The notes beneath the pieces are model-generated. The model saw only the letters and a program-made list of their open reading frames with translations, was not told the DNA's origin and did not search any database. Below, piece by piece: positions 35,440-46,600 of a stretch of 64,000 nucleotides of DNA. Each line of letters opens with the position of its first letter. Within the stretch, counting starts at the first letter, position 1. The stretch spans positions 248,001-312,000 of the forward strand of contig BDSL01000031.1 in the NCBI GenBank assembly GCA_003116995.1, given 5' to 3'. The DNA comes from Yamagishiella unicocca (taxonomy: Eukaryota > Chlorophyta > Chlorophyceae > Chlamydomonadales > Volvocaceae). Made by a program: the position numbers and the translations under genes.

Positions 35440-36412
35440 TTACAATAACCCGCCAGTCATATTCCATAGTCGTAAACACAGTCATTATATATATTAGGCA
35501 ACATGTCTTACAGGTCTATGTCGTCACACTTCCAGACACGCAGACAGTAAACCAGCAGATTCAGTACCAACGAAGACATGCATGGCGCAACTAGGAAATA
35601 AAGGCGGCTGGTCGCATTTCAACACACATACATCCTTATCTGAACTGGCCCCAGCCAGCCGTGCGTCCATCCAAGCCAGCCGCCATTATTCCAATCTTTT
35701 TTGGACAATTAGCAGGGAGCGAGGCATCCTTAGATAGCGAATAATCTGGCCCCAGCAGTCGTCCCCCGCAATGGCGCTGTACATACACAGCCAGCACACG
35801 GTCAGACCCCGTTGAATGTCCCATACGGTCCCATTCAGTGAAGTCCGGCATAATGCTCGCTGTGCGTGCACGCACGGCCGCTGCTGCTCCCTTGCGTGCG
35901 TGGCTCCATGCTCCCGGTCGCTCCCGGTCATAATAATATATGCCTGCCCCTGAGCACGCACGGGCCCCTGTTCAAGAGCACGGGCCCGTGCTCTTCAGCA
36001 GGATCGTCTGCTCAGTAGCCCCTGCTCCAATGCATGGCTCCGTCCCTGCTTGCTTCCGCGCGGGCGTGCGCCCTACCTGCCGTGCCTACCATAACCAGGG
36101 CACGCACGACACCTACCCTGCCCCCGGTCCGCCGAGCACGGCCTCGTGCTCGGGAGCGCGTCTCCTTCGTTCCGTTAAAACGCTCTCCAACGGAAGTTTT
36201 CTAGCATGTTTTCGATGTCCATTCCTTAATTATGCACAAATGTGTATAACATGGTGGTCAAGCTGCGCGTTGATTGTGGGGTCCTTCGCCCGGACCCTGC
36301 CAGTAAAACGTAACTCCATTCAACTCACAGATGATCGTAATATTATCATTCAGTGCACGTCGGTTGTCGATCAGCAGGGTGCTCTCCATGCTAGCTTCTG
36401 CCCACGCTGTAC
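35440..36412. repeat. Diverged direct repeat, copy B
   Basis: Copy B matches copy A block by block from the ATAACCCGCC start to TCTGCCCACGCTGTAC, where similarity stops abruptly at the LINE fragment. It lacks the 600-bp insertion of copy A. Small indels and many substitutions show that the duplication is old. Confidence 0.7.
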
Positions 36413-36880
36413 GTGTGTACGGAACTGGCTTGCCTTCTACATACGCGTGTATGCCTCGGAAGCATCACACGGCGCTGATGCGTTTTCGTCTTGGCTGTTG
36501 GGATCTCGACGTAAGTCGTTTTGCACGTCGGCCGCGTAAGCCACGTGTTGAGAGAACGTGCCGAGTGTGCCGCGGGGATATGGTAGAAGACGAGTTTCAT
36601 GTTCTTATGGAGTGTCCCGTGTATGAGCCCCTCAGACGAGCTGTAGATTTTCCTACTGGACAGGATATGCAAGTGGTGATGACTACGTGGGATCAGGTGA
36701 AACTAGGCAACCTTTTGGCTCAGATACAGAGGGCGCGGACAGAGTCATTAAGGGAATAATCCCGATTTTCTAGTATTAGTTCTTGAAGTGCGCCCTTTGA
36801 CGGATGTCCGTTATGGGGGGACGCATGCTACTGGCGCGAGCCAGTACGACATGTAATAAATCGTAATCGTAATCGCTTCT
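36413..36880 (+). mobile_element. 5'-truncated non-LTR retrotransposon (LINE) 3' end
   Basis: The open frame to the stop at 36759 encodes a typical LINE C-terminus, LMRFRLGCWDLDV. It is followed by a zinc-binding motif C-X2-C-X9-H-X4-C (CRVC..VEDEFHVLMEC) and PVYEPLRRAV. After about 110 bp of 3' UTR the element ends in AATAAATCGTAATCGTAATCG, a short tandem repeat tail as used by many LINEs in place of poly(A). The reverse transcriptase and endonuclease are missing. The left edge coincides with the end of similarity between direct repeats A and B. Confidence 0.75.
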
Positions 36881-37690
36881 ACATAAACGATCGCGTGCAC
36901 TAAACTTGCCTGTTTATATGCAACGAGGCTATATGTTACATACAGCCCTACCTAAGCTTGCCGGCAAGCTCTCTCATCTCTGAAACGGTCGCACGAACGG
37001 GAGTGCGAAACGTGTTAATCGCCCTGGATTAGGTATCGCTCTGTCTCAGTCTGTGTCATCGGCTAGCCGCTTCGGTTGGGTTGCAATCAGTCGGTAAGGG
37101 CTCGGGCTTTGTTACGTTTGCAAGGCCGTAGGATGTCCACACTTGTTTCGGGGCCCGAAGTTGTAAGCCGACGACAATCTTTCATGCATTAGTTACTCTA
37201 TCCTACGAGGATTTGAGACAGCTATGAAGTCGGGTCACACAGTTCGGGCGCGTGTGTCGAAGTTGAGACGGTGAAAGTCTCAACCTTGTACACGTTCGTT
37301 TGGGTCTACTGTGTTCATCACATATGGCCGATGCAATGTGCACCCTGATCACCGCGCCCGCATCGGCGAGCAACTGTCGGCCTGATTTGCGAGTACATAC
37401 CGGCTCGGAATAAATGAACCACATGAAGACATAGCGTTGCTAACCAGGTGCATGTTGGTGTTGTGGCATTTTCCGAATTGAAAACCAACCTCTGCCGTCC
37501 CAACCTCCGCTCGCAGGCACAGCTTCTGTCCTTGTGGCACTTCCGCCGGGTCTGCCATCCTAGCGGCAGGCGATCCGCTCATTTCCTGACCGGTTATCGT
37601 CTTATCACGGTCCTTGCCGGGGCGTGTGTGCCGCTAGTGCCACGACAGCCTACTTCTTAGCCCACGCCACCAGTTGCTGCAGTCCGCCCC
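36881..37690. other. Intergenic region before the giant gene
   Basis: No exon is recognised. The sequence changes here from mixed composition with ACGT-type runs to strongly GC-rich DNA. Upstream exons of the giant gene could be hidden here: TTCTTAG at 37654-37660 and TTGCTGCAG at 37673-37681 are acceptor-like sites just before its first called exon. Confidence 0.45.
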
Positions 37691-40600
37691 ATGCTCGACT
37701 ACGATGACCTTGATGCGCTGGAGGGCTACGCGCTGGCCGCGGGCACACAGGAGCGCCGCCAGCTTCTGGCAGCTTCTGCGCCCGGCGCCAGCGGTGTAAC
37801 GGCAGGCCAGGTCTTCCTGGCAGGTACGTTTGTTGAGGGGGTGCAACAAAGAACCAGTTACTCGACGTGGGAGGCGTAGCTGGTGCGTAGGCTTCGGACA
37901 CCTGGTTGTGTGCGCATTGTGGAGAGGGAAGGGGGTAGGGAGCCAGGTCGAGGTTACGACGCGGGGCTCCGTACGAATGAACGTCATGTCCTTGGTTTAC
38001 ATTGGAGCTGGTTGCGACCCGACCGACCCACCGACCCACCGACCCACCGACCCACCGACCCACCGACCCGCGGACGTGCCCAGGCCTGCACGCCCTAGAG
38101 CGCGGAGACCTGGCCGCCGCGAAGGATCAGGTGCAGCGCCTCAAGTCGATCGCACCGCGCAGGTGAAGCACAGCCGGGCTAGTTGACAGGCGCTGTTGTG
38201 CATGGCTGTGATGCGGGCCTTACGTAACGATCACACCCATCGGGTGTCTCCCATCCCCATTGTCCAGATGCCCCCTACAACAACTGTATGGACGTTAGAT
38301 GGAGTCCGCGCACATCCCCACCCTGCCACCGAACCCCCCCTTATTCCCGATCACCCCCGCTCTCTACCCCCACGAAACCGAAACCCTGACGGTGATTTGC
38401 CGTACTGTTTTTTCCACCAGCGACCATTTCCCGCGCCTGGAGGCCCTGGTCGCGCTTCGGAGCTGGCCCTCCGACCCCGCAGCTACCTGTTCGTACCTGG
38501 AGGTTAGTCAGCCGTTGGGCGCACGTGTCCGTGCCAGCGACTGTAGTGTAGACGGGAGGTACTGCAGCCTCACAAGTAGTGTAGGTGGGAAGTACCGCAG
38601 CCTCAAAAATAAATGGGAGCTACCACAGCATCACTGTGGTGTAGGTGGGAAGTACCACAGCTTCACTGGACTGGCAGGGCCCTGCCTACCCGTGCCACCG
38701 GCTGATATCTCTTAACAAATCGGATCCGCGCGCTGTCGTACTCGCCTGCAGGGATCGCTGGGACTCAGCTTCCATGCAGCGACCCCCGCCGCCGCCGGCG
38801 GGGAGGGGGAGCAACCGCCACAACCGCCACAACTGCCGCAGGTGATTGGTCGATGTCAGGTAGAGACGTTGATATCGGCCAGGGGGTAGGCGGTTAAACA
38901 CGCAAGGCGAGCAGCCTAGAGGCGCGCGGAATCGGAACGCTGGCAAGCGCGGGAGCAGTAGTCTGCCAGCTAGGTCTCACCTGAGGGCCAGCAAACAAAA
39001 GTATATCCCCGCGATTTCGAGGCGGCGACGCAGGGGCGGGTCTGCCATCTGTCGTTTCCGGGCCCCGGGCCCTCGATATGCCCCTAACCAGTATTCGTAC
39101 ATGTGCCCGCCAACCTCCTGTACGCCTCCGCACATTGGCCCCGCCCGTGGCGTCGTCCCGTGCACAGCCCGCCGGAGCTGACGTGGCGGCGGCCGCACCT
39201 GCGCCGCGGTTGTCGTCGTCCCTGGATGCCTCGCTCCACTCGGATGAAGCCGTACTGCAAAAGGTACCGCGAACGAGGTTCTTCGGCGCGTATGGGGGCG
39301 TAGGCACGCCCGTTTAGGCAACCGGTCCAGCGACGGACTAGGTGCCATCCTCCGAAATCTTCCGCACTGACGCCCGCCGAACCCTGTACGGCCCGTACGG
39401 CCCAAATGTTTCCTATTCGGTTTCAAGTATCAGCGCCGACACGCGGGTTTCCCTCTCATACCCCTGTACGACCCCTGTACGACTGCCAGGCCGTGCGCCT
39501 ATCCCGCGGCCCCGCTCGGAGGACGCAAGCCGAGAACGGTCTCCGGGCCGAGGAGCTCGCGGCGCTGCTGTCTTCGGCTGGCCGGACAGCGGCGCTGTCG
39601 TACGGGGAGGAGTTTAATCTGGATCTTAGCCTGGACGAGCGCCTGAAGGTGGGTCGATTCCCAACGCCGAGGTCAGTGTGGTCGGCCACAGTGTCAGTGT
39701 GGTCGGCCACAGTGTCAGTGTGGTCGGCCACAGTGTCAGTGTGGTCGGCCACAGTGTCAGTGTGGTCGGCCACAGTGTCAGTGTGGTCGGCCACAGTGTC
39801 AGTGTGGTCGGCCACAGTGTCAGTGTGGTCGGCCACAGTGTCAGTGTGGTCGGCCACAGTGTCAGTGTGGTCGGCCACAGTGTCAGTGTGGTCGGCAACA
39901 GTGTCAGTGTGGTCGGCAACAGTGTCAGTGTGGTCGGCAACAGTGTCAGTGTGGTCGGCAACAGTGTCAGTGTGGTCGGCAACAGGGTCAGTTTGGTCGG
40001 CATCAGTGTCAATGTGGTCGGCAACGTGTGTGTCACTAGACAGTGTCATTAGACATTAGGCAGGGCATTAGAAATGAACCGTACCGGGGGGGGGCCCGAC
40101 GAAACCGTTTACTGGGTTAGCCAACGGTCGCCGTGCCAGGTGTGCTGATGACGTAATACCACCGGTTGCACTCGTCTTTTTCAGTGATCATGATCATGTG
40201 TTTTCGTCTTGCTCCTGCAGCTGACGGGAGCTGGAAGCCTCGGCAACGGAGCCAGGAGCTGGAAGGCTATCGTACATGTGCGTTCCCGCGAGGGCAACGG
40301 GGCTAGGGGACTGCCGTTTGGCGGGTTGGCTGGTTGGGTTGGAGGGTTGGGTTGGCGGGTGGGTGGGTGGGTTGGCGGGTGGTTGGCTGAGTTGGCGGGT
40401 GGTTGGGTGGGTTGGCGGGTGGTTGGGGCGACGCACGCGACCGTGGGTCTTGGCGTCGTCTACTGTGACGGCGATGTTTGCGGCCGTCGATGCTGGTAGG
40501 TCATGTCCATAGTGCGCACCCGGGTACCTGCATGCAGGCACGCAGCGGTGGCCATGGCTGTGTACATACATCAACGCTAGTCCTGTTCTCTCGTTTGGTT

Positions 40601-43600
40601 GCGCCCCGAAAGGCTGATCCCGTCTTCCCCCTTGATCCTCTCCCTACCCGACATAAGGCCCTGACGGGCAGCGCCCAGCTGGTGCAGCTCGCGAAGGAGG
40701 CGGCGTTGGCACAGCGGGTGAGTGGGTGGGTGACGCAGGGTTTTGTGGTTGCATGAGTGGCAAGGTGCATGGCAGGTGAGCAGTCGCCAGGTCCATGGCT
40801 GCCAGCGTGGTCAAGATCTCAGCCCTCTCGGGCATTTTAGGGTTTTTGCACGGCCTACAAGTACGCCGCATACCCGCGGGCTTATGCGCTGGGCCCGTCC
40901 AACTACAGTGCGGCTGGTGGTCATTCCACAACCCTAGCTGTTAGCTCCTCCGCTCGCCGCCTTTTCCCAACCGTGGACACCACCGCCATGTCCAACACCA
41001 CCGCCGGCTAGCACCCACCCCCACCCCGCCCCCCGCGCCCCTGCCTCCCCTTCCCACCCGATGCACGTGCGCGTCTCAGGGCGGCGTAGTGGAATATCTC
41101 ATGTCGTACATTTCGGCCCAGCAGCTGGACGAGCAAGTCGCGACGCTGCCGCCGGCCGCCGCCGCCTCGCCGGCCCTACTGTCGGCGGCGGTGCGCAAGA
41201 TGTACGGCACGCAGGGTGAGGAGAGGGCTGAGGGTGTCGGTGGTGTCGTACACAAGTTCGGTCCGGGTGTAGCCCCACGCGGAAATAGCGTGGGCGGCAC
41301 GAGGGGCCTCGCAGCGCACGGGCTGCTCACATGCTACGTGGCCGAGCCTGATGCCGACGTGTGGCGTGCATTTGTGCTCCTTCCTCGCTCCCTCAAAAGG
41401 AGCTGCCGCCAGCGGCGTTGCCGCGGCGGACGCCATCATGGGCGCCAGCGTCTCCTCCACCAACAGAACGCCCGGGCTCACGCCGGCTGAGGCAAACGCC
41501 ATCCGCCACCGGGTGCTGGAGCTGTGTGCGCGGCTGCGGCGTGGTTCCGGAGCGGACGGTGAAGGGGTGAGCCTGCTTGGACAATGGGATGCCATCTGGC
41601 ACAGCGCTCTGAGCGGATGGTGGGGGAGGATTGTTTGTTGCACAGATGGGACCTATGACAGGGAGGACCGCAGGAGAGTTGTCCGTCGCCAGTTTACAAC
41701 CGTTCGTTGACAACCGCTACATTAGTTGGGGTCAGATGGCGAGCAGGGTGGCTGGAGCCTGTCCGGTGCGCATGTCTGGTCAAAGTGCGCAGCTCCAAGC
41801 GCTTGCCCATGCCTGTTCTCGTGTCCTCATATGGCCACCCAAATGCCCTCCCAAGGTGGCTCCGGAGCGCTTGGCGTGGCTTGAGGCGCGCGCGTTGTTG
41901 CCGCTGACGGAGGCTGCCGTATGGGACGCCACCACCGCGGCGGCAGCCGCCACCGCCGCGGCCGAGGCCGACGCCGTGGACGGCGCCGAGGTGGCAGCCG
42001 CTGAGAAGGCGACGACGGCGGCGGTGCTGCTGGGTCGTCTGCTGAGTGCTGTCGCAGTCAACGGCCTCCCTGAAGGCGGCTTCAACACCACTTAGCTGGC
42101 TGCGTCTGCGAATCGGGCAGGGTGAGTAGCCGCTGGCGGGGAAGAATGCGTCATTGCCGGTAAACGTTTCGGAGCATCTGCACAACCCACTTTTTCCTGA
42201 TGATTGCGACTGGTCGGCTGATCGAGCCCGCCTGTCCCCCTCAGTCTTTGGGTACCGTTCCGTGGTTCTACGGGGTCCTCCTCAGCACCTTGACGTTCTT
42301 GGCAATGAGCCTGCCGCTGAAATGAGTTCCCCAGTGGCCCCCTTACCCTCACCCAACCCGCGCACCAGAGCTCCACTGCCTCCGCCCCCTACCGACAACC
42401 TGGGACCGGCGCTGCCGCCTCTGTCCCCCAATGTTTCCATCGTCATTCGGCGACTGCTGGCGACGGTGCTCCACGTCTCACCGGACCCGCCTGCCCTGTT
42501 TGCGGCTGGTGAGTATCGGAGAGATGTTGAGGATCCGAACCGTTGGCAAAGCCGGTATAATAAGCAAAATATGTCTTGCATGAGTGCAAAGTGTCATGGT
42601 CACTGCATATTTCGTACCATATTAGGCCTTGCGTTTAACCAGTACGCGCGCCTCCCCCGCATTTCATCCATGTTTGCGTATTTCAATCGTACTCGTTTTC
42701 TGTTTTGAATCCACAGGCGGTGCACTGGCGGGCGCGCTGGAGCCGTCATTGCAAGCGCGGCTGCTGGCAGAGACGATGCTGACCCGTGGGCCGGCAACGC
42801 CGCCGTCCGCGGCGTCGGCGGGGGTGGACTGGACGCTGGCGTACCGCGACACGGGGGGCGACTTGACGGTGCTGGCAGCGGCGGTCGAGCTGGAGGTGTC
42901 AGGCCCTGACGGTGTCGTAGAGGCGGGATGGCAAGGTAAGCAGACGAAGCGGCTGTCGAGGTTGTGGTGGTGCATGGGCGGAAAAGGGGAGAGGGCGGAA
43001 AACGCCTGGTGCGCGAGCATCAAGTCAGGCGAGCTCGACGCGGCTGGAAGGGGCGACGCATCAGGCCGGAGTGCTTTCCGAGGCATCAGGCGCGAGGGCT
43101 TTCCGAGGCATCAGGCGGGAGGGCTTTCCAAGGCATCAGGCGGGAGGGCTTTCCGAGGCATCAGGCGGGAGGGCTTTCCGAGGCATCAGGCGGGAGGGCT
43201 TTCCGAGGCATCAGGCGGGAGGGCTTTCCGAGGCCACGCTGTTGGTGCAGCTGTGGACGCTTGGCGGATACCAACAACATGCTCCCTCGCTATCACCTCA
43301 CACTGCCACCTCTCTGCGCTCCCGACCCATCCAGCGATCCGCACCTGGCCGCCCTTAAGCCGCAGCCTTGGCGTCCTACGGCCTTGGCGTCCTACTGCCT
43401 TGGCGTCCTACTGCCTTGGCGTCCTACTGCCTTGGCTAGGTTGTGTCCTCCGTTTCCTACCCCCTGTAGGAGGATCTTCTCGCCACCTTTCCGCCACTTT
43501 CTGTCCTCCGCCTCCCATGATGTTTAACCAGGTCTTCTCAAACCCCCCTCCCCCCCTCCGCTGACCCCCTCCGCTGACTCCATCCGCTGACCCCCTCCGC

Positions 43601-46600
43601 TGACCCCCTCCGCTGACCCCCTCCGCTGACCCCGTCCGCTGCCGCAGCACCCGACGACGAGGTGGTCCTCAGAGTGACCCACAAGGGAGCCAAACGCATC
43701 TCCGTACTCGTGTACGACATTGCCACGGAGGCCTACTACCGCCAGCAGGACTCGGAGGTGCGTGCTGTCAGAGGACTGCTCTGCACTATTCGGTTAGCGC
43801 CTTTCCTCCCCACCTTTATCGGCCGCGGCGCTGCCTGTCGGTCGGAACCATACCGTATCTTGCATCTTACAGCCCAACAATGCATGTTACTAAAATGCCT
43901 CACGCGGCCCTCCTAGCCGCGGCGCCTAAATTCATTAAATAGTATCGAATCCAGATCTGGATTGCGGTGCCCACAGATCGGCACGGCTGTGGATCTCGAG
44001 GGCCTGGGCGCAACATTCCAGATCGAGATCGAGCTGCCAGCAGGACTGTCACCCCTGCAGCGCTGCCGCCGGCTGGTGCCGCTGCCGCAGCTCACGGTAA
44101 GCCAGGGTCGGGATCTGAGGCAGGGTCGGGATCTGAGGCAGGGTCGGGATCTGAGGCGGGGCCGGGACCTGAGGCAGGGCGCCTCGATATGGCCATGATT
44201 TCGATTGCCAGTCACAGAGAGGCCCCACTTCGTGTTCCTGCACCTGCTACCCACTCGTGGTCGGCGTGCTGGGGAGTGTGGTGGGTGGGCGGTGGGACAG
44301 TGGCTGCCTTGTCCTCGCCCCCTTGCTCCCGCCTCCACGCACCCATCTCCCCCAACGCTCCCATGTCCCCAACCACAATCCCCGCTCCAGGGCCGCCGTG
44401 GCGTGTGGGTGGTGGAGGTGCAGGGCGGAGGCCGGCACAGTCGCGCGCTGGTGCGGCGGGGGAACCTGGTGGCGGTCACGAGGCCCTGCGCCGCCGGACT
44501 GGCGATGACGCTGTTTCGAGAGGACGGAACGCCGGTGCCTGACCCACGGTGCGTGGCTCGGCGGGTCGGCGGGTCAGCGGGTCGGCGGCTCGGCGGCTCG
44601 AGGCCTACCTTTCTGGGTAAACCATGCATCGGCGCCGCACCGTGCGCGCTGCTGCAGGCTAGACACGAAAACCCTGTCGCTGAAGGGAGTTATGGTACCT
44701 CATGCTGGGTCGCAGAGATGCCTAGTAATCCTGTATTCCGCACTTGTGCTGCAGGGTGTGGGTCGACGGGCGTATGTACGGCGCTACAACCGCGGTGGCG
44801 GGGCCGCGCGAAGTGATGGTGCCGTACCGCGCAACGGACACCGCGACCGTGCCTGCGGTTCTCGTCGACGGTGACGGCGCCGGCGCTGGCGGGGCCTTCG
44901 CCAGCTTGATCTCCCTGCGTCACATGACTGAGGACTACGAGCTGACGTGCGGTGCGTGCTGGACCTGATGCCTCCTGTTTACAAACTCGGCGCTTTCCTG
45001 CCGGGGGCTCGTAAGGCTCGCGTTTCGCGCGCCCTCTCTAGTACCTGATGCCCCCAGTACCCGCACCCGGCCGCAGCTCCACGCCCGTAGCCATAGCCGT
45101 GACCCGGCCGCTATCCTTCGCCGCCCCACCTGGTGTTGCCCGACCCCATCGCCTTGCCCACTGCAGGCATGCATCTGGAGCTGGAGAGCGCAGCCGCCGG
45201 GGGCCGCGGTGGTGTTGCGCCGCTGCTGCTGCAGCCGTGTCTGACCATCGGCGGCTGGGCTGCACCGCTGGAGCTGCTGCAGGTGGGGCGGCTGGGCAGG
45301 GCTGGGGTGCTGAGCTGCTGACGGATATGGGCGGCTGGGCAGGGCTGGGGTGCTGAGCTGCTGACGGATATGGGCGGCTGGGCAGCTGGCTGCTGCTTGG
45401 CTGTCGCGCTGACCTTCGCAGGGCAGCCACCTACTCCTGTCTAATGCCACTTCCATGGCCTAATGCGACCTGGTGCTGCGGAGCAGGATCTGACGCTGAC
45501 GGTGAAGGTGGACGACCTGGAGGGGACAAATGGAGGCGGCAGCGGCAGCGGCGCCCGCAGCCAGGTTTTCCAGGTACGTTGGGCGAGGGATCTAGCAGGA
45601 TAGCCGCGAACTACATAATCGTGTATGGGTTCCACCGTGCGTGGGATTTCGCAAGGGGATTGGGGTGAGGGCCGCGGAGCAGCGCATTTTCAAGCGTTGA
45701 AGTTTCCAAAGTCTTGCGGGGGCCCGCCACTGCCAACCTTGCGCCTCCGGAGCTGGCTGCCATAGGCGGGCATCCTCTCGTTGCGGTCCTCGTGGCTTTC
45801 CTTTCGTCCTGCAATGGAAACATATATGCCGCCATACGTCGATGCTGAGAACAAAATGAGCTCATCGGCACCCAATCATGGTGGCGCAGGACTGGAGCCC
45901 CGGAGACGGCCTGCATGCGGCGGTGGTACAGGTGCGTCCTCGAGGCGGCTATTGGGGGCACCGAAACTTGGAAGCATGGCCCCATATACTCTATGCCAGC
46001 TGGCACACTGGTCGAAAGACATCCGCTGCCCTTACTTTCAGCGCGCCTCTCGACAAACCCCCTACCTACCACCCCTTTAAAATCTCGCCTCGTCAGGTGC
46101 GGCTGCCGGACCGACCGGGCCGCGTCACGGCGGCTCTGACGGCCCGTCTGAAGAGGGTGGCGCCTGGGACGGACGGGGAGGCGGCCTACCAGGTGTTTAG
46201 GGAGGAGAGGACGTAAGTGGGGTTGGTTGCGGCCGGGGCCGAGGGGTATACGCCGGCGAAAGGGTCTTGGTGTTTCGCCGGTGTGGTGATTTTGAGGAAC
46301 ATAGGGGCGTGCGAGTACGGCAGAGCGTAGCTGGGTGATCCAGTGACGCGTCCCAAGCCAACATACCCATGCGTCACGCTTCGATCCGCAGCTGGAACCT
46401 GAACGAGTCCGATTCGGAGCAATATGAGCTCCGAGACCTGCACCTGACAAGGGGAGATGGCGGACGCTACCTGCTGCGCCTCCTGGGCAGGTGGGTGGGG
46501 CTCACATCTGTGCGTGTCGTACCTTATGGACGTGTTTCGGAGTGCCGGCACGCGTGCCCCCGGCGCTCGCTGGTCCTTGCCCATCAGATCTTGGTCCCAG

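Noticed and set aside
39406..40059. Long ORFs of about 200 codons on both strands over the 21-bp repeat
   Set aside because: They are open only because the unit length is a multiple of three. The host exon ends at a good donor at 39648.
40195..40330. Extra exon candidate of the giant gene after CTCCTGCAG
   Set aside because: It is phase-compatible but runs into the G-rich repeat without a good donor, and its sequence is unlike the conserved blocks.
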